Below, in pieces: positions 40,401 to 50,619 of a stretch of DNA of 64,000 bases. The stretch is taken from the NCBI RefSeq assembly GCF_027409185.1, contig NC_084465.1:29863864-29927863 (forward strand), given 5' to 3'. Position 1 is the stretch's first letter. Each line of letters opens with the position of its first letter. A program made the position numbers and the translations under genes. This DNA is from Cynocephalus volans (Eukaryota; Chordata; Mammalia; Dermoptera; Cynocephalidae). The notes under the pieces are model-generated. The model had not been told where the DNA came from and ran no database searches. It worked only from the letters and a program-made list of their open reading frames with translations.

Positions 40401-42546
40401 TTAAATTATCTTTGAATTTACACTATCCTTCTGCAAGGGCTAGATTTTATTTTATCAATAAATTATATTTTCTCAACTTTTTCTTCTGTTTTGTTTTGTT
40501 TTAAAGTTAGGGTTCCTACATACAAGGGTTGAACTAAATTCATCACAATTCATATCAGACTCTAGAAAGTTTCATTAAGAGTTCTGTTGACTTGGTTCAT
40601 TTGCCAGGAAAAGGAAAGGAAATGAAGTAATAAAGTGGAACTTTGAAATAAAATTTCGATTTGTGAAAGAAACCAGTTTTGAGAAGGTCACAAAAATCTT
40701 AGTAGTGGAAGACTGAAACACGAAAGAGAAAAATAAATGACATAAGTCTGGCTAAAAAGATAAGTCGTGGTGGCATTCATGATTGACACATTTCTCAGGG
40801 TTCTGTGCACCCTCACATTTAAAATTGTCCCTGGCTGCTTCTCTGTTCATAACATTGTGTTTAAATATCACTTTTTGAAATAGTTACATATTCATAATAG
40901 TTTTGTACATTTGCATCTAAGCATTGTTAGGGGCATCAACTGTAAATTATGGCCAACAGCAAACTCTCTGGAATAAGAGTTGGTAAATTTACTCAGTTTT
41001 GAGAATATTTAACCACTTAGAAAATTATTCTTTTCATAAGAAATTCCCAAATGTAAAATGAATATAAATATGTCAAAATGTATCCATGAGAATTAGGATA
41101 TCCAGAATGCCCTGTTCATGAAAAGACACTCTCAAAAGAAAATACCGAGAAATATTGCACATTTGTTTTTAACTTAGTGCTCTATAAGCAATTTGTGACT
41201 TTACCAATTTAGCTGTTACTAAGAAGGAATAACACTTTTATTTCATAAAACCTGTTAATATAGACCACCTCAGCATACAACTAAATATTCTTTGAAAAGT
41301 TTATTTCGTATACTTTTTGAATCTTATAAATGTTGATTATTGATGTAGACTTGTTTTGATCTCAAATATCTATAACTACTACGCCCTTTCCTAATAGAAA
41401 AATGAAATCAAGTAACTTTGAGACTGAGTCCAGGAGACAATCCTTTGAAAATCCAAAAAAAAAAAAAAAAAGAACCTTTCTTTTCACCCATCTGTCAGTG
41501 GGAGTCAAAGCACTCTTACCTCCAAGGAATTAAACACAATCCCGGTGGCCTGGGGCAGGGGTTCCTTCAAGACAAGAGTAGTGGGAAGAGGGTGCCAGGG
41601 TTATTCTACTTAATAATGAAAATAACTCAAGGGGTCAAATATCAAAGAGATACAAATAGTTACACATTTACATAAACATAATACATTGTGCAAATTACAA
41701 GATACACTCAGTTCTTCAAATTTATAATTAATGACTTCGTATGTTCACTGCACATTATGCCAACCCTTATTCTCATTCCAGCATGTGTTTGGCTTTAAAA
41801 AAACAAAACAAAACAAGACAAAAAACTAAGGTGCACACTTCCTTAAAAATATGAGAATCACGATGAAGAGAGCGATGTATGATTCAATGCTACTAGAATG
41901 TTTAATTCAAAAAACACCGAATCGTTTTAACTATTTAGCAGTGCGGGTGATTTTAATGGAGATGAGTAGCTTTATAGATGAGTAGGAAACTCCTCAAAGG
42001 AAAAAAGGAATATTTTAATGGGGAAAGTGTAGTTGAGGCAAAGGAAATATGAAGATACCCAACTATACTCTTATTCAAACAAGATAGTCTGGGCATTTGA
42101 CTTTTATAAACCTCTAGAAGGATTTTTAATAGTTTCCCAATAGGATGACCTAAATTGGGTTAGGATAATTTGAATTACTGGTTGACATCATGATTATTCT
42201 GGGAGCTAAGATGGAATAAAGCAAATAAAAGAGAAATAGATGGGAAGTGTAAGAGTCAAAAAGGAAGGTAAGAGATGCCAAATAGCCCTTTACCTGTTTG
42301 AAAGTATTCTTTACACATTCACTGGCAGATTATAAGCCATTTTAACACATCATTATACTTGATTTAGGAAGTAGGAGGTGTGATATGTTGCCAAATGCCT
42401 GCATCAAAAGAAATAGTTGAAAAGTTTATGACAGCTTATTTTAATTAAATACCGTTTAACCAGTTCATGATATTCTAATGTCTTCTAATACAGTATTCAA
42501 CTGAACAATGTATTACTAACTGGCTTCACCTTTTTCCCAATGACAG

Positions 42547-42547
<1 letters not shown>
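37401..42547. other. Long non-coding AT-rich block
   Basis: About 5.1 kb with no gene, RNA or repeat I can name. It contains a poly(A) run at 41455-41471. Open frames are below 90 codons and lack domains. Conservation data would be needed to see any regulatory element. Confidence 0.4.

Positions 42548-42631
<84 letters not shown>
42548..42631. repeat. Compound (CT)n(CA)n microsatellite
   Basis: About 35 bp of CT followed directly by about 50 bp of CA on the plus strand, both nearly pure. Confidence 0.95.
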
Positions 42632-42637
<6 letters not shown>

Positions 42638-42817
42638 TGCATTCACACCCACACAATGACTCATACTATCAAATCATGAAGAGCACTTTGTGAAGAAATG
42701 AAGTTTTCATTCAACATCCAGAGAGGGACTGAGGCTTGCCAACATGAATGCCAACATCAGGTCTTTCCCCAGAAACAGATTCTCCCTCAATGAAGCTTTC
42801 GGATGAGATCGCAGCCC

Positions 42818-42831
42818 CAGCTGACAGCTTG
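42818..42831. repeat. Target-site duplication of the SINE (left copy)
   Basis: CAGCTGACAGCTTG, identical to 42944-42957. The bases just outside differ on both sides, so the duplication is exactly 14 bp. Confidence 0.9.
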
Positions 42832-42943
42832 TCAGCACCACGCTCAGCCAGTGAGCAAACCGGCCATCCCTATATAGGATCCGAACCCGTGGCCTTGGTG
42901 TTATCAGCACCGCACTCTACCGAGTGAGCCACGGGCCGGCCTG
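42832..42943 (-). mobile_element. Tailless tRNA-Ile-derived dimeric SINE (CYN-like)
   Basis: On the minus strand it starts GGCCGGCCCGTGGCTCACTC, has an A-box-like GTGGCTCACTCGGTAGAG and B-box GGTTCGGATCC. A second, partial tRNA-like unit follows, starting GGCCGGTTTGCTCACTGGC. The copy stops within the second unit at GTGGTGCTGAC and has no A-tail at all, yet is flanked by a perfect 14-bp duplication. Both units resemble tRNA-Ile. tRNA-Ile tandem SINEs are known from colugos. Confidence 0.85.
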
Positions 42944-42957
42944 CAGCTGACAGCTTG
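42944..42957. repeat. Target-site duplication of the SINE (right copy)
   Basis: CAGCTGACAGCTTG, identical to 42818-42831, directly beyond the SINE's tRNA-like head. Confidence 0.9.
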
Positions 42958-43050
42958 ATTGCAACCTTGTGAGAGATTTGAGCCAGAACCACCCAGCTAA
43001 GAGAATCCTGGGTTCTTCACCCACATAAATTGTCAGATACTAAATGCTTG

Positions 43051-44590
43051 GGAATCATTTATTATACTAAAATGGATAAAATGGATATTAATAGACTGTT
43101 ACTGCCAGGAGAAGAGGGAATTTGTTTTGTTCACTATTATATCCCCCAAACTTGAAAGAGGACCTATAGATAAACATTTATGAACAATCTATGTGTAGTT
43201 AATAAATTTATAGATGTAGGTGAATGACATTGTCTAGGAGCATAGAATAAGAAGAGAAGAGGGCCAAAGACCAAGACTTGAAATTTTCAGGTATTTGTTG
43301 GTCAGGTGGAGAAAGAAAGATATGCAAATCAAACTCAGAAGAAACAGCTAGAAAAGGTGAGGGGGAACTTAGGAGATTGTGTGGCATAAGATTAAAAGAA
43401 AACATATTTAAAAAATGAGTGGGTGCCAAACAATATCAAGTACTTGTCAGAAGTCTACTAAAATGAGGACTAAAGTATATCTATTGAATTTTAAAATATG
43501 GAGCTATTGGTGACCTTAGAGTCAGATCTTGTGGGGCTGAAAATTAGCCTGAAATAGGTTAATTAAGATGTGACTGGGAGTTAAGGGAATGGATATATTA
43601 TATGAGGGTACTTCAAAAAGTTCATGGAAAATATTATTTAAAAAATATTATATTACATTGAACTACATGATATTATATATTATGCTGCAAGTATAGGTAA
43701 ATATTCAAAATATTAGAAGGTACAGAAGAAGGGAAGATATGTTGGGCTCCTGATGGTATGATCTACTGAAACAGAGAATGCTAGGACAGGGGTAGGCTTG
43801 AGTAGGTAAAGGAAGTCAAGTATTTTGGATTTGTTTAGGTTGAGGTGTTCATTTCTTTATCTAAGTGTCAAGATGAAGCAGAAGGTTCTATTGATGAATT
43901 TGAAACACAATAAAGTTCAAGTGAGGAATGTAAATCTAAGCATCTCATCAAATGGAGAGTAATTTAAAGCATGGAACTGGTAGAGATATCCTAGAAATTA
44001 AGTTTACATATAAAAAAAATAAAGGTTGGTAAATCAAGTCTTGGGTCACTACAATGTTTGGAATAGGGGTTGTCAACAAAGGGAGATGAAACAGAATTTA
44101 GTGTGTTGGTAAATTTAGAAAGACAAAATGTTACATCTTTATTTTCACAAACCATGAACTGTGATGTAGAAATTTCTTCAAGTACGGATATAAGCAAAGA
44201 CTACAGTTCACAGTAACGTTAGCAGTTCCTGTGTTTTCTTCGTCAAAAGAAATCACTGATACCTTCACATCACACTACTATTCTTGAGTATTATGATATA
44301 TTATTTATGCTTATCACACATTCAAAATAGTAGAGCCAATACTAGATCTTTTTATTTAATACATTCAAAAAGAAGCACACACACTAACACACCAGAGGTT
44401 TGGCTTAAAGCATTTATTTTAGAACTAGTTTCAATATTAACTATTCCATTTGTAAACCTATGTATTATTTTATGTTTTTAAAACTGCTATTCCAAAGAAA
44501 TTCATAAACTTCACTAGGATTTCTGAGAGTACCATCGTAAAAACGAAAAGAACAACCTCTGACTTAAAGGTTAGAAAGAGGCACAGTTAG
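43051..44590. other. Non-coding DNA
   Basis: AT-rich and purine-rich on the plus strand. GAGGGTACTTCAAAAAGTTC at 43604-43623 resembles the terminal repeat of a small DNA transposon, but nothing else of it is seen. No gene. Confidence 0.35.
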
Positions 44591-44940
44591 TAATGTAAAA
44601 ATGAAACCAGCTAAATGTAACATCCTGGAAGCCAAGTCAAGAAATTGTCTCAAGAAGGGAATGGTTGAGCATGTCAGGTACGGCTGAGTGGTAAGAGTTG
44701 GATGCGGTCTGGAACTAACTGTTGGTCTTGGCGAGCTGTGATTCCTTCTTGATAAGAGCAGTGTCACTGGCCTGTCTAGGTGTAACGCTTGTTTGGAATG
44801 CATTCAAGGGAGAGTGGTTGCTGAAGTCTAGAGAGTGTGTATAGCAAACTCTTTCATAATGTTTTGTTTTGAAGGGGAGCAGAGATATGGGGCTAGAGTG
44901 GGAGGGAAAATAAAGAGTCCAGCTATGTTTTCAGAGTGTT
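44591..44940. other. Probable ancient repeat, purine-rich
   Basis: TCCTGGAAGCCAAGTCAAGA, GATAAGAGCAGTGTCACTGG and GAAGGGGAGCAGAGATATGG recall a purine-rich, old mammalian interspersed repeat that I cannot name. It is interrupted on the right by the U2/L1 insertion at 44960 and may continue beyond 45510. Confidence 0.35.
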
Positions 44941-44959
44941 TATTTAATATTAAACCTAT

Positions 44960-45053
44960 ATTGCTTCTCAACCTTTTGGCTAAGATCAAGTGTAGCATCT
45001 GTTCTCATCCGTTTAATATCTGGTATGTCCTCTAACCAAGGACAATATACTAA
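44960..45053 (+). pseudogene. U2 snRNA retro-pseudogene, 5' 94 nt
   Basis: The 94 bases line up without gaps with U2 snRNA nucleotides 1-94. They include CTTTTGGCTAAGATCAAGTG and the following branch-point recognition region, and stop at the GGACAATATACTAA part. About ten substitutions separate it from the functional RNA (for example AA in place of GG at 11-12). The 3' half of U2, with the Sm site, is missing, and no snRNA promoter is seen upstream, so this is a dead retrocopy. L1 sequence follows directly. Confidence 0.9.
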
Positions 45054-45380
45054 TCATGCTAAGAGAAATAAGCCGGTCACAGAAAGAAATACCACATGTC
45101 CTCACTCATAAGTGGGAGCTAAGGAACAAAGAAACAAAGACTGTAATAAAATGTTGAACTTTCAGAAGAAGAGAACGGGCCTATACTAGAGGTGGAAAAG
45201 GGGGAAGGGAGAGGAAATAGGGAGTAATTGGGTAAGGAACACAAAAAGTAATTATGCTTTGCAATGATGAACTTGCTAATAACATTGATTTGATCGTCAC
45301 CTACTGTACATAAATACTGATAGTCAACTCTGTACCCCATAAAATGTATAAATTAAAAAAATAGAAAAAAATAAATAGCT
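45054..45380 (+). mobile_element. L1 3' end joined to the U2 piece
   Basis: Begins within the end of ORF2 (GCTAAGAGAAATAAGCCGGT, then the AATACCACATGTCCTCACTC stretch) and runs through the 3' UTR to GTACCCCATAAAATGTATAA and an A-rich tail. Orientation is the same as the U2 piece, with no bases between them. The pair behaves as one inserted unit (44960-45380). I could not find a target-site duplication by eye. Confidence 0.88.
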
Positions 45381-45440
45381 TGCCTGTCAATCATGCACAA
45401 ACTAGAAAAAGACAAACAAAAATAAAATTAGAACTATTAC

Positions 45441-45445
<5 letters not shown>

Positions 45446-45509
<64 letters not shown>
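45446..45509. repeat. (GT)n microsatellite
   Basis: About 64 bp of pure GT, beginning 65 bp after the A-rich tail of the U2/L1 insertion. Confidence 0.96.
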
Positions 45510-48500
45510 GAGGGGATGTGGGATGGGCAGCATATTCGCAGGAGGTGTCCTTAAATAGGAAAGGATATAAGGAATTCAGTTTTAAGGTGAAGGATTGGCC
45601 TTACGATCAAGTACATTTCATCCATTTTAATATCAGTTTATATGTAATGTTAGAGATAGGTAGGTTGATATGGAGTGAGGAAAGGAGTTCTTTTTGTTTC
45701 TATTTTCTCTGTGAAATAAGCAAATCTGAGTATGAGAGACATGCTATGAAGTAATCTTCTAGGATATTTGGAGAGTGAATGACTAGGAAAATGGAGGATG
45801 ACTGTGCAGTACTGAGGGCCAACTTCAGTTTTAAATTAAAAAAATTAAAGTGATAGCAAGTGCCATGTTTATATAATTTTCTAAAGATAGGATCAGCTGT
45901 CTGGGTGTAAGTTAGGATTAACACCAGGAAAGGAGCACCTAGGGAAAAATAAGGCAAAACGTTAATGGCATGTACAGTAAAGTGACAATAATGAATCAGG
46001 AATCTATGCTGGATTAAAAGAAAAATAAGAAAATAAGGGAGGTAATAGATAGTACATATGTCTGTAATATACAATCAGTCTAAATCAATGAATTGACAAT
46101 CCCACTGAGATAAAAGCGGGTTGGCTCCTGGAGATGACTGAAATGGGCCGGGAGGACTAAAAGTCCTGACGGTATAGCGGGATCTTTAAAATCAAAATAT
46201 TGGAAGGGTCACTGTTACTGATAATGATGGACTCGAGGCTATGATCATTGGAATGAGTAGCTGAATTGAGGTAAAGAAAATTATTATTCCAAGTGAGATG
46301 GTGAAATCTAGAGTGTTGGATGAATCATTTACATGGGGATTGGAATCACTAAGAATATTGAGAAGAAGGTTAGAATTTAGGAAATTTACTAAAGAAAGCT
46401 GAGTTCCAGAGGGTAGAGTACAAGGGCTATGGAGTCATTGTGCTCATAATTAAGTTGAATAAAGGCTTAGGTAAAGAATAGTGATTTGGGAGGCTAAGAT
46501 TTCTGATGGTGTCTGAAGATCACAAGACCACAGAGACGTAAGGTACGAAGTAATTAGTTCTGCTAATCTCTAAGGGGATGAGCTGTTCTAGTTGTTGCTG
46601 CCCTCCTTGGATCTTTTCTTAGTAATTTTAAGGTGTCTTATGATAAGGGAGTGATGATGTCTTACACAAAGCCCTGTGGATCTATCTCCCTAATAATCCT
46701 GCCATGAGTACTGCCCAGGCTACTGAGGAGAGGTGGTTCACACTGAAATAGACAGCAAAAGTACCTCCAGAAGAAAAATTTTTTTTTTCTGTTTAGTCAT
46801 TTTTACAGCTGAAGAAAGGACAGTGAATGAGTACATGTCCATGCAGAAAAATACAGAGCAACTAGATATTCACTTCAAACATCTCCTAGAAATTTGTTAC
46901 TCATTGAGATAGGTTAAGGTCAGAACTGCTCTTTCTCCTCTCTCTTTCCCAGTCTCCTGCTCTCATTGTCTCAATATTATATATTATGGTTAGAACTTTT
47001 TAACCTTACTGTGTGGATGGTGCTGAAAACCAAAACTTAGTATTATACTGAAAATATCTGGAATCAAAATATAAATTGTAGGTAATCCAACAATTGTATT
47101 TACTATCACGGCTTTATAAAAATAGAAGAATAATATTTGCAATATTTCACAAATTTGTGAAATCGTGTTTTTACTTAAATGATTGACAATAAAAAATGAA
47201 TGTGTTAACGTAATGGATAATTTTACTCGCTTTCTATATTTGAATCAAATTACTTATATTTATTGGTATATTATTTAAATATGTAGATATGCTATTAAAC
47301 TAGCTTTGGTTTATTTTCCTCTTTATTCATAATTTGTACTGTGACATTTGCCTTTTTATGTTGTTTGGTTGGATTCTTAAAAACTTGAGTTTTCTTTTGT
47401 TTTGTTTGTTTTGTTTAACAATACCAACATTTAATCTAGTTCTATTTCACTTATGTTTTACCTGGATATTTTAGATGTTTATCAAAGATGTTTAGTAGAG
47501 GAAAAGTAAATTAAATATGTGAAATAAACATGTGCTGTTTATGATAGTTTGTTTTGAACAAATTTTGAAAACTTAGTGAAAACATTTGAGACAACTGAAA
47601 AAAAAAAGACTTTTAGGTCTCAGACTTCCTTGGTTCCAATATTATCATTCTTTACTAATTGTATTTCTTGTTAAAATATGTATTTCAAACACTTTCTGGC
47701 AATATTATACTTTTTTTAGATGAGTAGACCAGAGAGTGCTAGTATGTTACCCCCAATGGTTTATGGTAGGTGTCTATCATTACCAAACTATTGTTTATGA
47801 CATACTGTCTTCCTTGTATGTTGCATATCATTCGAAGTAGTTTTAATTGAGAAAAAATACAAATGCAAAACCCACACTTTTAATAACAAAAAATTATCAA
47901 TTATAATTTTGCATTTTTATATTGAGAGTTTTGCCTTTCTTAAAGCTTTTATTTAGTTAATGGATAAATACGTTGAAAAATATTGAGGTTTAATAGGAAT
48001 TTTGCTTGTATTTTAAGTTTTTGATTCTTTGATGTCTGTAAAAACTCATAGCATTATTTTAAAAATATTATAATACCAGACTTTAAATGTAGGAAAATAG
48101 TTTATAACTCCAAATATACATGTGTATTTTTTCTTATCAATCCCACATCAAATGTATAGTGTAAAGTCACACCAAAAATATATTTTATTTCTTTAAAGTT
48201 ACTAAATTTAAATGAAATATATTCCAGTTTTTATTTATTTTTAGTACAACACAAAAACAGAGAAAACATATTATCTTTAAATTTAGATTAATAGTACCAT
48301 TATTGCTCTCATTTTGCAGAAGCAAAATTTTTTTATGGCCATACACCTAAAATGAAATAGCGTGATTATGTGCAGCTACACTCCCTCAGAAATGCCTTTC
48401 ATTTAAATATTTGGCAGGTGAACAGGTGCTGGCATCATAAGATCTTAATAGATCTGCAATATGATCAATAAGGAAGGGAGTCGAACGCAAAGGGTGATTA

Positions 48501-48598
48501 TTATTTATCACTTAACATAGAACTTTAGATTTGTAAATGACTTTGAGAAGTTTTTATTGCAAACATTATAAAGAAGTGCAACTTTTAGAAAACTAGAT
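45510..48598. other. Non-coding DNA
   Basis: 45510-46600 is purine-rich on the plus strand and may be the continuation of the old repeat at 44591-44940. 46600-48598 is AT-rich without recognised features. The 124-codon minus-strand frame at 45700-46074 has no domain and crosses this repeat-like DNA. Confidence 0.35.
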
Positions 48599-48778
48599 GT
48601 GGAAAAGGGGAGAGGAGGTGCAGGGGGGAATGAGGAATTGGTCAACGGACACAAAGAATGATTGCGTATTGTAATGATAAGTAAGCTAACTATACTGATC
48701 TAACCACCACACATTCTACACAATTATTGAAAATCAACATTGTACCCCATATGTATGTATTAAAAAAATAGAAAAATG
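48599..48778 (+). mobile_element. L1 3' UTR fragment, plus strand
   Basis: GGGGAATGAGGAATTGGTCA, then GGACACAAAGAATGATTGCG and TGTACCCCATATGTATGTAT, then an A-rich end. It parallels the 3' UTR seen at 45200-45360 and 5800-5940. Strongly 5'-truncated. Confidence 0.75.
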
Positions 48779-50089
48779 AAACGAACATATTGTCTGATAT
48801 TGACTACAGGAAGACTCGTTTTCCTGGCTAGAGAAAAATAGAGAAGCACGATACAAAGTGTAAAATTCCACCTGTAATTCCATAGTCCTGTCTTAAATTA
48901 CTCAGTTTTGTTTACTCTATGGAAGATTCAGGTTACCTATATTACAGTGATTTGACAATAATTAAAGCTAAGACTAATTTAGTAGTTCAGATTTTTCAGA
49001 ACCATTCTTACCAAATAATTCTCAATTAGTTGAATGATAATATTAATAAGGCAACTTACGTTTACCCAAGGCAGTCATTCTCAAAATTTCTTGCACATTG
49101 ATATTTACCTGAGATCTATAAAAACTTAATGCCCATAATTTGCCCTGGTGTATGGCTAGACATGAGATCAAATATCAAAGTTTTTTTAAAAAAATTCCCC
49201 AGATTATTTCTATTGCAACCAAATTTGATCACTAGTGACATAGAAAGGAGACAAACATTAAATTGAATCAAGATATATTTTAAATCATATGGAGTCAGAA
49301 TCAATCAATTGTTTACCCAGTGCCTCACCTATAGACAAATAGGAAACACTTTTTCTAAATACATGGCTAATCCTATACATCACCTAAAGATCATCAAATC
49401 ATGGAATGGTAGTGCGTACCTGATGTTAGATACAATCTTGTTTACCTTCTTTCTGGTTATAGCTGACACTGCATATTAGTCTTCCTAAATATTTTGTTAA
49501 AAAAAGTTTTGTTTGTTTCCATGAAAAGATTGGACACCATCAAATGTTAGTTCCTTATTTCCTTTTTCCTCTCTGTCACATTCTATTTTTCTTGATATTG
49601 CTTTCATTTTCTTTTTAGATCAAAGAATTTATTCTGTCTAGAGCATCTTCAGTCTTCAGATTACCACTCATCTAAATGTAAACTGTGGACCAACTACATG
49701 AGAATAATTTGAATTAAAAGTGCAGATTCATGAACCCCACCAGAGAACAACTTCATCTGAAACCCCAGAGTAGTAGTCGGTTTATAACTGCGTGACAGGT
49801 TCTTACACTCGGGCCCCAAATCTCACTTTGTGCAGAAGAGCAAATTCACTAATAAAAATTCACTAATAAAAATAAAGTTACAGGCCTCTGTAACTGTCCT
49901 CAGTTTTTATCCTTTCTTCAGCTCGAGGCAACCCATATTCTCTTAGGCTGTCAATCATAGCTCTGTGCCATACGATTATTGCTCCCAAGCATGCAGGGGT
50001 TAGGGACAATAAGGCATTTATGCCTACATGTCTGCTCCTCACTTGTTTCCTCTGATGGTATGTATGGGTACCAACATTTAGTATTTGTT
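48779..50089. other. Non-coding AT-rich DNA
   Basis: A CAGTCATTCTCAAAATTTCT start at 49071 could be a hAT fragment. Otherwise unrecognised. Confidence 0.35.
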
Positions 50090-50285
50090 ATCAGTGATTC
50101 CACATTCTGGCTGCACATTAAATTCAACTGGTAAGGTTTTAAAAGTTGCTGATGCCTTAGCATGACTTTTTAAGATTACAATTGTTCTGGGATGGAGCCC
50201 AGGTAAGGCATTTTTACTTTTTTAACCAAAGATGTTTATAATAGGCAGATAAGATTTGAAACCACAGAACTCTTGTTAGTAAAAT
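50090..50285 (+). mobile_element. hAT-Charlie-type DNA transposon remnant (MER58-like)
   Basis: CAGTGATTCCACATTCTGGC followed by TGCACATTAAATTCAACTGG and TGGAGCCCAGGTAAGGCATT. This is the plan of a non-autonomous hAT element whose ends read GTGATTCTCAACCCTGGCTGCACATTAGAATCACCTGG. Diverged; right end unclear. Confidence 0.5.
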
Positions 50286-50619
50286 AGTTTGCAATTTTAC
50301 TTTAAAAACTCAGGTTTTGGGTTTATTATGATTTCAAGTACTGGGACTAAGATATAGTTATCTGGGCATTAAGTCATTATATAGACACAGCCTTACTACA
50401 CAAATATCAGAATACTGGAAAGAATAATAATGTCTCTCAGTTTGAAAAGTCCTATTTTTAAGCTGCTGTTACATCCATCTTCAGAATTTATTGCCTAAGG
50501 GCTGCAGATGGTCGAGTGCTACTTAGAAGAGACACCCTATTGGGAAAATCGCATTGCAGTGCAAATAATAACTAAGGAAGTTCCTTTTCCCACACCCACT
50601 TAGTTAGTTGAAAAAAAAA
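50286..50619. other. Non-coding AT-rich DNA
   Basis: Nothing recognised. Confidence 0.4.

Larger units (their letters stand above)
42715..43050 (-). mobile_element. Old interspersed repeat (MLT1-like) split by a SINE
   Basis: The two halves read continuously when the SINE is removed: ...GCAGCCCCAGCTGACAGCTTG joined to ATTGCAACCTTGTGAGAG, then CCCAGCTAAGAGAATCCTGG and CACATAAATTGTCAGATACT. This resembles the 3' part of an MLT1-like LTR. The match in orientation and family is from memory. The first ~60 bp (42715-42775) are uncertain. Confidence 0.45.

Noticed and set aside
42548..42631. CRISPR or other spaced repeat array
   Set aside because: Pure dinucleotide repeats with no spacers; mammalian context.
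44960..45053. Functional U2 snRNA gene
   Set aside because: Only the first 94 nucleotides are present, with about ten changes, no Sm site, and L1 sequence directly following.
45700..46074. 124-codon minus-strand frame as a membrane protein gene
   Set aside because: Hydrophobic by base composition only; no start context, domain or neighbouring exon signal, and it overlaps repeat-like DNA.
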